Part shown: piece after piece, positions 44,208 through 53,529 of the stretch
How positions within the stretch are numbered: position 1 is the first letter of the stretch
Layout: each line of letters begins with the position of its first letter
NCBI RefSeq assembly: GCF_001422925.1
Contig: NZ_LMNI01000010.1
Coordinates: 874,405-938,404, forward strand
DNA length: 64,000 nt
Origin: Microbacterium sp. Leaf288
GTDB taxonomy: Bacteria; Actinomycetota; Actinomycetes; Actinomycetales; Microbacteriaceae
Direction of reading: 5' to 3'
Notes under the pieces: model-generated
What the model was told of the DNA's origin: nothing
Databases searched by the model: none
What the model saw: only the letters and a program-made list of their open reading frames with translations
Made by a program: the position numbers and the translations under genes

Positions 44208-44262
44208 CCCCGGAACGCCGAAGGCCGGTCCCCGCGGGGACCGGCCTTCGGCGTTCCGGGGT
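44207..44262. terminator. Very long bidirectional terminator hairpin
   Basis: Two perfect 27-nt arms (44207-44233 and 44236-44262) are separated by 2 bp. The structure fills the whole gap between the crtEb stop and the stop of the converging UPF0182 gene, so both genes share it. Confidence 0.92.
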
Positions 44263-47172
44263 CTACGGCTGCTCGCCGAGCTGGATGAGCTTCTCGACCG
44301 CCGCGGTCAGACGCTCGTCGGCCGCGCCGTACGCGGCCCAGTCGCCCTGCTCGAGCGCCGCCTGGCGATCGAGCATCGCCTGCTGAGCGTCCTGCAGCGC
44401 GGCCTGGTACTCATCGGTCGGCTCGGTCGGCGTCGTCGGCTCGGTCGGCGTCGGCTCCGGAGTCGGCGCCGGCGTGGCACCCGGGGTCGGCTGCACGTCG
44501 GTGTCACCCGCGTCGGCGCCGGAGTCACCGCCGAACAGCGTGTCGAGGGCCTCGTTGAGTGTGTCTTCGAAGGCGATCTTGTCGCCGAACGAGACCAGCA
44601 CCTTCTGCAGCTTGGGCAGCTTCGTACCCGTCGACGACTGCACGAACACCGGCTGGACGTACAGGAGGCCGCCGCCGACCGGCAGGGTGAGCAGGTTGCC
44701 GTTGAGCACCTCGGACTGTCCCTGTTTCAGCAGGTTGATCTGCGCCGAGATCTGCGGATCCGAGTTGAACGTGTTCTGCACCTGGCCAGGACCGGGCACC
44801 GTCGTCTCGGCATCGATCACCAGCATCCGCAGCTTTCCGTAGTCCTCGCTCTTCACGCCCGCTTCGCTTCCGGCGTTCGAGTCGACCGCGAGGTAGCCCA
44901 TCAGGACGTTCCTGGTGTTGCCTGCCGTCGCCGCCGGGATGAACGACGTGAACATCGAGTACGTCGGCTGATCCTGGTCGGGCATCTGCATCGTCAGGTA
45001 GTAGGGCGGCTGCAGCGCCGTCTCTTCCTGCGGGTCGTTCGGGGTCTGCCAGCGGTTGTCGCTCTGGTAGAACGAGCGCGCGTCGTCGACGTGATAGACC
45101 CCGAGGATCGTGCGCTGCACCTTGAACAGATCGGTCGGGTACCGCACGTGGCTGATCAGGTCGGCCGACATGTCGCTGATCGGCTTGATCGTCGACGGGT
45201 AGACCTTCTGCCACGACTCCAGCACCGGGTCGCTCTCGTCCCACGCGTACAGGGTGACCGATCCGTCGTACGCGTCGACGGTCGCCTTCACCGAGTTGCG
45301 GATGTAGTTGATGTCGTCGAGAGCGAAGCGCGGAGCGGGGTTGCTCGAATCCGAGATCGCCGACGTCAGGCTCACGGTCGACGAGTACGGGTAGTTGGCG
45401 CTCAGCGTGTAGCCGTCGATGATCCACACGATCCGCCCGTCGACGACGCTCGGGTAGGCGTCGTTGTCGAGCGTCAGGTAAGGGGCGACCTTCTGGACGC
45501 GATCGCGCGGATTGCGGTCGTACAGGATCTGCGAGTCCTCGTTGACGTAGTCGGAGAACAGGATCTGCTCGGCCTGGAACTTGAGCGCGTAGATGAGCCT
45601 GTTGAAGACGTTGCCCAGGCTCGGCCCGCCCTCGCCGTCGAACGTGGTCTTCGTCTCGCCGGAGCCGTCCTCGCCCGAGGGGTAGTCGAGCTCCACCGGT
45701 TCGGCCCCCGCGGGTGCCCCGACGATGGAGTACGTCGGCGAATACTCGCCGAAGTACACCCGCGGCTGGAAGTCCTCCCGGTCGGAGAGGAACCCCGAGG
45801 CGGGGATGCCGCGCTCGAGGAACACGGGGTCGCCCTCATTCGTGCGGTCGTTGCCCTTCGCGGCGACGAGGCCGTAGCCGTGCGTGTAGACGACGGCGGA
45901 GTTCTGCCAGTCGGCGGCGTTGCCGAGCTGCGCGAGGTTCAGCTCGCGCACCGACACCACGGTGTCCTGCGCGACCCCGTCGATGTCGTACCGGTCGACG
46001 TCCAGCGGGTCGGCGAACTGGTAGTACGACCGGTACTGCTCGAGCTGGCGCACGTTCGGCGAGATGATCGCGGGGTCCATGATGCGCACCTGGGCCGTGG
46101 TGGCCGCGTCGTCGCGCAGCTGGCCGGCCGTGACATCGGTCACGGCCGTGAAGTCCTGCTGGTCGAGGTTGTCGACGCCGTACGCCTCGTGCGTCATGTC
46201 GACGTTGCGCTGGTAGTAGTCCTCTTCGAGGGCGAACCGGTTCGGCTGCACCTGGAAGGTGTTGACGACCCACGGATAGCCGACGCCGACGACGATCGCC
46301 GAAACGACGAGCAGGGCGGTCGCGATGAGCGGGTAGCGCCAGCGGCCGATGATCGCGGTCACGAAGAACAGGATGGCGACGATGACGGCCGCGAAGGCGA
46401 GGATCGTCTGGCCGGGGATGATCGCGTTGACACCCGTGTATCCGGGACCCGTGATCCGATCACCCGGCTCGACGAGCGTCTTGTACCGGTCGAGCCACAG
46501 GCTCGCGGCCTGCACCAGCAGGTACAGCCCCGCGGTCACCGCGAGCTGGATGCGCGCCGACTTGGAGATCCGCAGCTCGCGCTGACCGATCCGCACAGAG
46601 CCGTAGAGGTACGAGACCAGCGCAGTGACGAGCAGGCAGATCAGCAGGACCGCCGAGACGAAGCCGATGAGCGAGCTCCAGAACGGCATGGCGAACATGT
46701 AGAAGCCGGTGTCGAGCCCGAACTCGGGGTCGGTCGTCTTGGTGGCGACGCCGTTGAACCACAGCCACGTGGTCTCCCACTGGGCCGAGGCGGCGAAGCC
46801 TGCGAAGAAGCCGAAGAAGATCGGGATGCCCCACATCGCGAGCCGGCGCAGCGGCTCGACGACCTCCTGGTAGCGGTCGAGCTGCGAGCTCAGCCGTGCA
46901 TAGACGGGGCGCAGCCGGTAGGCGAGCTGGATGGAGAGCCACACCGGCACCGCCATCCCGAGGAAGCCCACCGCGAACATCACGACACGCGCGACCCACT
47001 GGGTGAGCAGCACCTCCGAGAACCCGAGCTGGTCGTACCAGAGCCAGTCCGCGTAGAGGCTGGCGAAGATGAAGAAGGCCACCACCAGCGCGGCGATGAT
47101 CGCCAGGGTGATCGCTATGACGCGTCGGGTGCGAGAAGGTGTGGCCGGGGTCGGCGCGGAGGTCGTGGTCAC
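44263..47172 (-). CDS. UPF0182 family large membrane protein
   Basis: Product of 969 residues from a GTG, matching the large actinobacterial UPF0182 (COG1615) family (Rv3193c in M. tuberculosis). Seven hydrophobic helices lie in the first 310 residues (YADWLWYDQLGFSEVLLTQW near 40-60). A large soluble extracytoplasmic region of about 560 residues follows, then a Thr/Pro/Glu-rich linker (PEPTPTEPTTPTEPT) and an Ala/Gln-rich helical tail. No enzymatic motif is known to me. It sits downstream of the PDZ-protease gene on the same strand with a gap of about 95 bp. Confidence 0.9.
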   Translation of the reverse strand: MTTTSAPTPATPSRTRRVIAITLAIIAALVVAFFIFASLYADWLWYDQLGFSEVLLTQWVARVVMFAVGFLGMAVPVWLSIQLAYRLRPVYARLSSQLDRYQEVVEPLRRLAMWGIPIFFGFFAGFAASAQWETTWLWFNGVATKTTDPEFGLDTGFYMFAMPFWSSLIGFVSAVLLICLLVTALVSYLYGSVRIGQRELRISKSARIQLAVTAGLYLLVQAASLWLDRYKTLVEPGDRITGPGYTGVNAIIPGQTILAFAAVIVAILFFVTAIIGRWRYPLIATALLVVSAIVVGVGYPWVVNTFQVQPNRFALEEDYYQRNVDMTHEAYGVDNLDQQDFTAVTDVTAGQLRDDAATTAQVRIMDPAIISPNVRQLEQYRSYYQFADPLDVDRYDIDGVAQDTVVSVRELNLAQLGNAADWQNSAVVYTHGYGLVAAKGNDRTNEGDPVFLERGIPASGFLSDREDFQPRVYFGEYSPTYSIVGAPAGAEPVELDYPSGEDGSGETKTTFDGEGGPSLGNVFNRLIYALKFQAEQILFSDYVNEDSQILYDRNPRDRVQKVAPYLTLDNDAYPSVVDGRIVWIIDGYTLSANYPYSSTVSLTSAISDSSNPAPRFALDDINYIRNSVKATVDAYDGSVTLYAWDESDPVLESWQKVYPSTIKPISDMSADLISHVRYPTDLFKVQRTILGVYHVDDARSFYQSDNRWQTPNDPQEETALQPPYYLTMQMPDQDQPTYSMFTSFIPAATAGNTRNVLMGYLAVDSNAGSEAGVKSEDYGKLRMLVIDAETTVPGPGQVQNTFNSDPQISAQINLLKQGQSEVLNGNLLTLPVGGGLLYVQPVFVQSSTGTKLPKLQKVLVSFGDKIAFEDTLNEALDTLFGGDSGADAGDTDVQPTPGATPAPTPEPTPTEPTTPTEPTDEYQAALQDAQQAMLDRQAALEQGDWAAYGAADERLTAAVEKLIQLGEQP

Positions 47173-47266
47173 GTTCCCATCCTAGGCGCGCGATTCTCGG
47201 CTCCCGCCTTGTCCTCCCTGGGCGAACTCTAAGAAACTCGCAACGTTTCGGGCACGATCCGCACGC

Positions 47267-48394
47267 TCACTTGAGCGTGCAGGTCGGGAGCGCGTCGAGA
47301 TCGCCGTCCGAGCTCACCGCGTCGAGCACCGCCAGCGCATCGTCGAGATCCTCGACCGAGAACACGCGCAGATCTCCCGGGATGTGACCCACGACCTCGT
47401 CGCAGTTCGCCTCGGGAGCGAGGAACCACTGGGCGCCGGCATCGAGCGCACCCCACATCTTCTGATGGATGCCTCCGATCGGCCCGACCTCGCCGTCGGC
47501 GGTGATCGTGCCCGTGCCGGCGACCTGCTGCCCGCCGTTGAGCTCACCCGGGGTGAGCGTGTCGATGATCCCGAGCGCGAACATCATGCCGGCGCTGGGT
47601 CCGCCGACGTTGTTCAGCTGGATGGTGACGTCGATCGGGAAGTCGTAGTCCGTCGTGAGATTGACCCCGAGGATCCAGGTCGTCTTCCCCGCGTCGTCGG
47701 TGGTCTCCTTCGGGGTGACCTCCACCGTCTGCTGCTCGCCGTCGCGCTCGATGAGGAGCTCGACCGGAGCCCCCTCCCCCTCGTTGATGACCGAGCGCAG
47801 CGTCGAGACATCCGTGAGCTCCTCGCCGTTCGCCTCGAGGATGAGGTCGCCCTGCTCGAGGATCCCCTCGGCGGCGGCGCCGTCGATGACCGAGTAGACC
47901 GACAGGGTCCCTCCCACGTCGTACCCGAGCTCGGTCAGAGCAGCCGCCGTCGCCTCGTGCTGGGAGTCGACCATCATCTGGGCGCTCTCCTCGTTGCGCT
48001 GCTCGGTGGTCTGGTCCTCGGGGAAGATCGTGTCGATCGGCATGACCGCCCGGCTCGGGTCGAACCAGGCCATGGCGAGCTCGAACCACGACGGCGTGTG
48101 CTCGCGATTGCCCTGCACCTGCACGGTGAGGAGGTCGAGCGATCCGTCCGTCGGGTAGGTCTCGGCGCCCTCGACCGAGATCAGCGGCACTTCCTCGCCG
48201 TCGGCGTTCTGCGCCGTGCCGAGCGTGTTGTACACCGGACCCGGCCGCTGGATGACGTAGGAGGTCGGCAGGAACGTGATGACGAGGAGAACCACCATCG
48301 CGACGGCGAGCGCCCAGACGCCGGCGAGCGTTCGGCGGGACATCCGCGGCCGTGGGGCGGGCTCGATCGTCGTGTTCTCGTCGAACAGGGCCAC
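47267..48394 (-). CDS. PDZ/Lon-type membrane serine protease (YlbL-like)
   Basis: Product of 375 residues. The GTG start is chosen because GAGAGG precedes it and upstream residues do not fit. A membrane helix lies at 22-42, a PDZ domain at about 160-225, and a Lon-type proteolytic domain with Ser267 (GGPSAGMM) and Lys312 (GGIHQKMW) as the dyad. It faces outside the membrane. The B. subtilis relative YlbL degrades membrane substrates; the M. tuberculosis counterpart is Rv3194c. It is divergent from the DUF2342 gene with 145 bp between, which includes one ACGGATGC octamer. Confidence 0.92.
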   Translation of the reverse strand: MALFDENTTIEPAPRPRMSRRTLAGVWALAVAMVVLLVITFLPTSYVIQRPGPVYNTLGTAQNADGEEVPLISVEGAETYPTDGSLDLLTVQVQGNREHTPSWFELAMAWFDPSRAVMPIDTIFPEDQTTEQRNEESAQMMVDSQHEATAAALTELGYDVGGTLSVYSVIDGAAAEGILEQGDLILEANGEELTDVSTLRSVINEGEGAPVELLIERDGEQQTVEVTPKETTDDAGKTTWILGVNLTTDYDFPIDVTIQLNNVGGPSAGMMFALGIIDTLTPGELNGGQQVAGTGTITADGEVGPIGGIHQKMWGALDAGAQWFLAPEANCDEVVGHIPGDLRVFSVEDLDDALAVLDAVSSDGDLDALPTCTLK

Positions 48395-48539
48395 GCGGGA
48401 CCTCTCTTCCGTGCCTTTTCGGTGATGCGCCTGGTCGTTCGCGACCGGCGTAAGGCGTTCGGGTCCTTGCCGGGGAGTGCGACGGATGCTGCGACTAGCG
48501 TAGAACGCAACCTCATCGACCGGCTGAAAGGCGGCTGAA

Positions 48540-49985
48540 GTGGCAGACGACGTCACTGGCGGGGGCGACCCCAGCCCCGAGGACGACTTCCAGGAGCTCA
48601 TCCGTCAGCTGTTCGGCGGCGCGGGGGGCGACTTCGACCCCGAGCAGCTGTCGCGGCTGTCGGGCATGAACATCGACCCCGCGATGATGCAGGCGGTCAT
48701 GCGCCAGCTGCAGGGCGCTTTCGAGGGCGCGGATGAGACCGGCATCTCGTGGGACATGGCGAAGCGTCAGGCGCTGCACATCGCCAACCAGGAGGGCCTG
48801 GGTGTGACCGCGGGCCAGCGCACGGACCTCGACCAGGCGTTCGCCCTGGCGGCGCTGTGGCTGAGCGAGGCGACCACGATCTCGGAGCTGCCGGCTCCTC
48901 CGGCGACGCTCACGCGCGGCGCCTGGGTCGAGGCGACGCTGCCCGTGTGGCAGGAGCTCGCCGCTCCGGTCGCCACCAGCATCGCCGACGCGCTCACCTC
49001 CGCGCTGAGCGAGCAGGCGCCCGAAGACATGCAGGGACTCGTGCAGGGCGCCGGGCGCCTCATGCGCACGGTCGGCGGCTCGCTCTTCGCGTCGCAGCTC
49101 GGCCAGGTGGTCGGCAACCTGTCCAAGGAGGTCGTGAGCGGCGGCGACGTCGGCATCCCGCTGATGCCCGACGGCCAGGCCGCGATCCTTCCCCAGAACT
49201 TCGCCGACTTCGGGCGCGATCTCGAGGTGCCCGAAGACCAGCTCGCGCTGTACGTCGCGACGCGCGAGCTCGCGCACGCCCGCCTCTTCCGTCACGCGCG
49301 CTGGCTGCGCCTGCACCTGATCTCGCAGGTCACCGACTTCGCGCGCGGCGTGCACGTCGATACGGACGCCCTCGAAGATCTCGCGACGCGCTTCGACCCG
49401 TCCGAGCCCGAGGAGCTCCGTCGCGCGATCGAGAGCGGCGCGCTGCTGCCTGCCCGCTCCGAGGCCCAGGAGGCCGCCCTCGCGCGTCTGGAGAACCTCC
49501 TCGCAACCGTCGAGGGCTGGGTCGAGGTCGTCACGGAAGACGCGACCTCCCGACTCCCCTCGGCACAGCGCATCTCGGAGGCCGTTCGCCGTCGCCGCGC
49601 CGTCGGCGGTCCCGCCGAGCGGGCCCTCGGCTCGCTCGTCGGCCTCGAGATCCGCCCGCGCCGCATGCGCGAGGCCGCCGCGATGTGGCGCGCCGTGACG
49701 GATGCCGTGGGCCCGGCCGCGCGCGACGCGCTGTGGGACTACCCTGACCTCATGCCGAGCGCGACCGACATCGACGATCCCGCGGTGCTCGTCGCCCGCC
49801 TCGAGGCCCGCGCCCGCGGCGAGGAGCCGGTGCGCGACGAGATGGACGACGCCCTGGCTCGCCTCCTCGCGGGCGAGGAGCCCGACGGATCGGCCGCGGA
49901 CGAGGCATCCGATCCCCCGTCTGAGTCCGACGGGGCCGACGACGAGGATGAGAGCGGCGCGCCCGACGACCACCGGCCCGTGTAG
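48540..49985 (+). CDS. DUF2342 (Zincin_2-type) putative zinc metalloprotease
   Basis: Product of 481 residues from a GTG. It matches the actinobacterial DUF2342 family (Rv3195). The zincin-like helix shows TRELAHARLFRHARWLRLHL near residue 243: Glu and the second His are kept, but Arg replaces the first His of HExxH, which as I recall is normal for this family. Other conserved stretches are GSLFASQLGQVVGNLSKEV and LPQNFADFGRDLEVPEDQLALY. The C-terminal 60 residues are acidic and disordered. Peptidase activity is not shown by sequence. Confidence 0.87.
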   Translation: MADDVTGGGDPSPEDDFQELIRQLFGGAGGDFDPEQLSRLSGMNIDPAMMQAVMRQLQGAFEGADETGISWDMAKRQALHIANQEGLGVTAGQRTDLDQAFALAALWLSEATTISELPAPPATLTRGAWVEATLPVWQELAAPVATSIADALTSALSEQAPEDMQGLVQGAGRLMRTVGGSLFASQLGQVVGNLSKEVVSGGDVGIPLMPDGQAAILPQNFADFGRDLEVPEDQLALYVATRELAHARLFRHARWLRLHLISQVTDFARGVHVDTDALEDLATRFDPSEPEELRRAIESGALLPARSEAQEAALARLENLLATVEGWVEVVTEDATSRLPSAQRISEAVRRRRAVGGPAERALGSLVGLEIRPRRMREAAAMWRAVTDAVGPAARDALWDYPDLMPSATDIDDPAVLVARLEARARGEEPVRDEMDDALARLLAGEEPDGSAADEASDPPSESDGADDEDESGAPDDHRPV

Positions 49986-50101
49986 GCGGCGGGCCGGGGT
50001 CGGGTCGCCGGTTCCTCCCCAGGCCGTCGCGGCGCAGCGAAGTCGCCTCGCGGCCTGTGGATACCCGTTGTGAACCCCGGACTTCCGACAGGATCGGGCG
50101 C

Positions 50102-50968
50102 ATGCTGCGACTCGACCCCTCGTATCCCCCGGTGTGGCGGACCGACTCGACGATCCAGTTCGGCGCCGACCCGGTCGCGGTCCTCGACGATCCGCGCCCC
50201 TGGCAGCAACGCCTGCTCCGCGAGCTGGAGCGCGGCATCCCCGATGGCGCCGCGGTCCCCTTCGCGCAGGCGCTCGGTGCTCCGGACGCGTCCGCCGCGT
50301 CACGGTTCCTGTCGCGCATCCGCCGAGCACTCATGACGGACGCCACGGCCCGTCGCCTTGTCACGATCCAGTGCGCCGAGGATGTGCCCGACCGCCATCG
50401 TGACGCGGTCGCCGCGGGCCTCGCCGCGGAGGGGTACGACGTCCACACTGCTCACCGCTTCGACGGCATCGGCGGCGCCGGCACGGATGCCGCGGCCGTC
50501 GTCTTCCTCGTGCATCGCGTCGTGGCGCCTGGCGCAACCGCCGCTCTCATGGGCGCCGACGTCGATCATGTTCCGATCGCGCTCACCGGCTCGGGCGCGG
50601 AGGTCGGTCCCTTCGTGGAGCCGGGCCGCAGCGCGTGCCTCGCCTGCGTCGCGGCTCACCGCCGCGACAGCGATCCCTCGTGGCCCGCTGTCGCTGCGCA
50701 GCTGCTCGGGCGCCCTGTCGAGAGTGAGCCCTCGGTGCTGTGGGAGGCGGGGATGGTGGCCGGGCGCCTCATCGCGGAGCGCGCGCGGAACCCCTCGGCC
50801 GGCCGGACCCGGTCGGTGACCCTGCGCGCCGGCTCGCTGCATCGGCACGTGCGGTCGCACCTCCCGCACGCAGAGTGCCGTTGCCGATCTCTCGCAGGAA
50901 CCGCGACGGCTGCCGCTCCCGTACGCCTCGAGCCCACGACAGCGACAGTGTTCGCCCAGCCCGCGTGA
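50102..50968 (+). CDS. E1-like/cyclodehydratase-domain protein (Rv3196-like)
   Basis: Product of 288 residues from an ATG. It resembles the E1-like half of TOMM/thiazole-forming cyclodehydratases and Rv3196. There is a winged-helix-like N-terminus (about 25-80), a Rossmann-like half (TIQCAEDVPDRHRDAVAAGLAAEGYDV), GPFVEPGRSACLACVAAHRRDSDPSWP, and a paired zinc site formed by Cys179/Cys182 and Cys259/Cys261. No YcaO partner or precursor peptide is near, so a TOMM product is unlikely. Its last 66 codons overlap the converging uvrD2 gene, and the second cysteine pair lies inside that overlap. Confidence 0.72.
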   Translation: MLRLDPSYPPVWRTDSTIQFGADPVAVLDDPRPWQQRLLRELERGIPDGAAVPFAQALGAPDASAASRFLSRIRRALMTDATARRLVTIQCAEDVPDRHRDAVAAGLAAEGYDVHTAHRFDGIGGAGTDAAAVVFLVHRVVAPGATAALMGADVDHVPIALTGSGAEVGPFVEPGRSACLACVAAHRRDSDPSWPAVAAQLLGRPVESEPSVLWEAGMVAGRLIAERARNPSAGRTRSVTLRAGSLHRHVRSHLPHAECRCRSLAGTATAAAPVRLEPTTATVFAQPA

Positions 50969-52541
50969 TGCCGACGTACGCGAGGCGCCGCTCTTCGTCG
51001 ACCTGCTCGAACGTGGTGGCGTAAGAGATCGGAAGGAGCCCCTCCGCGACGCCGATGAGGTGCACGTGCTCCCACTCCAGGCCCTTGGCCGCGTGCAGCG
51101 TCGCGAGCGTCACCGTGCGCCTCGCGGGCTCGTCGTGGGCCTTGGCGCGGGCGGTGAGCTCGTCGGCGAAAGCCCGGAGGGTGGTCCCCACGGGCGCCTC
51201 CTGGGCGAGACGCAGCAAAGCCGCTCGGGCCTCCCACGCGTCGCGGAGAGCGCCGCCGGCCTCCGGCGGCTCGTCCGTGAGGCCCCGCGAGCGCAGGATG
51301 TCGCGCACGGTGTCGACGAAGCCGCTCTCGATGGGTGCGACCGAGGCCGCACGCAGCTCCATGACGGCCTGCCGCACCTCGGGCATGTCGAAGAAGCGGC
51401 GTCCGCCGAGCACCGTGGTCGCGATCCCCGCATCCGAGAGGGCGGCGACGAGCTCCGCGGACTGCGCATGAGCGCGGTAGAGCACCGCGATGTGGCCTGG
51501 GTCCGCGCCCTCGGCGATCTGCGCGGTGATGCGCGCGGCCACCGCGCGCGCCTCGTCTCGGTCGTCCTCGAACGCGGTCACCGTCGGGACCGGGGCCGAG
51601 CCGGCGTCGGCGTCGCGGTCGGCGGCCGCCGAGAGGTGCAGCGCGCCGGGTCGACCGCGCATGAGCTCGTTCGCGACGGCCAGGATCGGGGCATCCGATC
51701 GATAGTTCGTCTCGAGGCGTACGACGCGGGCGCCTTCGAAGCGCGAGGCGAAATCGAGGAGGTACGCCGCATCGGCGCCGGCGAACGAGTAGATGGTCTG
51801 GCTCGCGTCGCCGACGACGCAGAGGTCGCGGCGGTCCCCCAGCCACAGCTCGAGCAGGCGGTTCTGCAGGGGCGAGACGTCCTGGAACTCGTCGACCGTG
51901 AAGTGGCGGTACTGCTCGCGAACGGCCTTGGCGACCTGCGGCTCGGCCTCGAGCATGCCGGCGCAGGCGAGCAGCACGTCCTCGAAATCGAGCTGACGGC
52001 GTTCGTCCTTGAGCTTCTCGTAGGCGTGCTGCAGCGCCACGACGCGCTCGACGCCGAGGCGGCCGACGCCGTTCGGGCGGGCCGCCGCGTACGCGTCGAC
52101 GCTCAGCATCGAGACCTTGCGCCATTCGATCTCGGACGCGACGTCGCGCAGGGTGGCGACGTCGGGCGCGAGCCCGATTCCGTCGGCCGCATGGGCGAGC
52201 ATCCTCACCTTGTTGTCGACGATGCCCGGCGCGGTGTCCCCCGCGAGCGTCGGCCAGAAGAAGTTGAGCTGCGCGAGCGCGGCCGCGTGGAACGTGCGGG
52301 CCGACACCCCGCCGACACCCATCGCCCGCAGACGCCCTCGCATCTCACCGGCGGCCTTGGTCGTGAAGGTCACCGCCATGACGCGTCCGGGCGAGTACGC
52401 GCCGGTGTCGACACCGTGGGCGATGCGGTGTGTGATGACACGGGTCTTTCCGGTGCCGGCGCCGGCCAGCACCGCGACGGGCCCGCGCAGGGCGGTCGCC
52501 GCCTCGAGCTGATGCTCGTCCAGCCCCGCGAGGGCGCTCAC
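50769..52541 (-). CDS. uvrD2: UvrD2-type superfamily 1 DNA helicase
   Basis: Product of 590 residues, a 3'-5' DNA helicase. Motif I is GAGTGKT at 27-33, motif II VDEFQDVSP near 220, motif III GDASQTIYSFAGAD, motif IV LETNYRS, motif V TLHAAKGLEW and motif VI YVGITRAGRTL. It ends shortly after SRFLREI with a basic, low-complexity tail. Mycobacterial UvrD2 (Rv3198c) carries additional C-terminal HRDC and cysteine-rich domains that are missing here. The GTG start overlaps the nudC stop. The 3' end overlaps the converging E1-like gene by 200 bp. Confidence 0.92.
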   Translation of the reverse strand: MSALAGLDEHQLEAATALRGPVAVLAGAGTGKTRVITHRIAHGVDTGAYSPGRVMAVTFTTKAAGEMRGRLRAMGVGGVSARTFHAAALAQLNFFWPTLAGDTAPGIVDNKVRMLAHAADGIGLAPDVATLRDVASEIEWRKVSMLSVDAYAAARPNGVGRLGVERVVALQHAYEKLKDERRQLDFEDVLLACAGMLEAEPQVAKAVREQYRHFTVDEFQDVSPLQNRLLELWLGDRRDLCVVGDASQTIYSFAGADAAYLLDFASRFEGARVVRLETNYRSDAPILAVANELMRGRPGALHLSAAADRDADAGSAPVPTVTAFEDDRDEARAVAARITAQIAEGADPGHIAVLYRAHAQSAELVAALSDAGIATTVLGGRRFFDMPEVRQAVMELRAASVAPIESGFVDTVRDILRSRGLTDEPPEAGGALRDAWEARAALLRLAQEAPVGTTLRAFADELTARAKAHDEPARRTVTLATLHAAKGLEWEHVHLIGVAEGLLPISYATTFEQVDEERRLAYVGITRAGRTLSLSWARGVRERQPSRFLREIGNGTLRAGGATARADAASRRAGSPTGSGRPRGSARAPR

Positions 52542-53452
52542 GCCCGCTCCGCGTGCCAGTCGGCGATGAGCCGGTGCGCGATGGACGCCCGCCCGGGAAG
52601 CACGACGTCACCGTCGCCGGCGAGCGCCCGGCCGATCTCGTCGCGCGTGAACCAGCGGACCGCGGCGATCTCCTCGCCGTCGGCACGCGCCGCCGCATCG
52701 TCGCGGGACTCGGCGAGGAATCCGACCATGAGCGAGCGGGGGTACGGCCATGCCTGGGACCCGCGGTAGGTCACCGTGCCGACCTCGATGCCGGACTCCT
52801 CGGCCACCTCGCGGCGCACGGCCGCCTCGAGCGACTCGCCGGCCTCGACGAAGCCTGCGAAGCACGAGAACCGGTCGGCACCCCACAGGGCGTTCGAGCC
52901 GAGGAGCAGCAGATCAGGGTCCGCCGTGCTCGTGATCGCGACGATCACCGCGGGATCGGTGCGCGGGAAGTGCTGCCGCCCGCAGTTCGGGCAGCGGCGC
53001 GACCAGCCCGCGTCACCGAGGATGGTGCGGGTGCCGCACGCCGGGCAGAAGGGCGCGTCGAGGAGCCAGCGTCCGAGGCTCAGCGCCTCGACGAATGCGC
53101 CGGCGTCGCGGGGCGACAGCTGAGCACCGACCGTGCGCAGGCCCGCCCAGCCCGCCGGGGCGGCGAACAGATCGCCGTCGTGCGACGCGAACACTGCGGC
53201 GAGCAGGGCGGCGCCGTCGGCATCACGCCCGAGGAAGGCCCACTCAGCCCCCTCCGGCACGTCCGCCGGGGTGCGCCATTCGAGCGCGTCGGGTGCGGCG
53301 AGCGGTGCGGAGTCGCCGGCCACGACGAGGACGCGGGACGTGGCATCCGTCTTCGCCGTCTCGAGGAGGTCGGGAATCAGCCTCTCATCGGCCGCGCGAT
53401 CGAGTCCGGGGTGCGCCAGCGGATTGAGGCTGGTGCTGTCGGGCGCCGTCAT
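52538..53452 (-). CDS. nudC: NAD(H) pyrophosphatase / RNA decapping Nudix hydrolase
   Basis: Product of 304 residues. A four-Cys zinc ribbon (Cys136, 139, 154, 157) precedes the Nudix box GFVEAGESLEAAVRREVAEE at 200-219. The NudC-specific motif SQAWPYP at 232-238 differs from the usual SQPWPFP by two conservative changes. It hydrolyses NADH to NMNH and AMP and can remove NAD caps from RNA. ATG start. GTGA coupling to uvrD2 reproduces the Rv3199c-Rv3198c order. Confidence 0.95.
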   Translation of the reverse strand: MTAPDSTSLNPLAHPGLDRAADERLIPDLLETAKTDATSRVLVVAGDSAPLAAPDALEWRTPADVPEGAEWAFLGRDADGAALLAAVFASHDGDLFAAPAGWAGLRTVGAQLSPRDAGAFVEALSLGRWLLDAPFCPACGTRTILGDAGWSRRCPNCGRQHFPRTDPAVIVAITSTADPDLLLLGSNALWGADRFSCFAGFVEAGESLEAAVRREVAEESGIEVGTVTYRGSQAWPYPRSLMVGFLAESRDDAAARADGEEIAAVRWFTRDEIGRALAGDGDVVLPGRASIAHRLIADWHAERA

Positions 53453-53529
53453 CGAACATGCTCCGCTTCGTCGTTCAGGGCCGGGCGTGGCGCGGGGACG
53501 GACGAGCGCGACCGACCTACCCTGGGCAC

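Noticed and set aside
45091..47232. 713-codon plus-strand open frame
   Set aside because: Antisense to the UPF0182 gene; very high Arg/Val/Asp content and no recognisable domain.
49986..50101. Terminator hairpin after the DUF2342 gene
   Set aside because: An AGGCCG/CGGCCT pairing exists but has mismatches and no consistent stem.
50102..50968. A thiazole/oxazole-modified peptide (TOMM) biosynthetic cluster
   Set aside because: Only the E1-like domain is present; no YcaO, dehydrogenase or precursor peptide gene lies near, and the gene belongs to a conserved housekeeping order.
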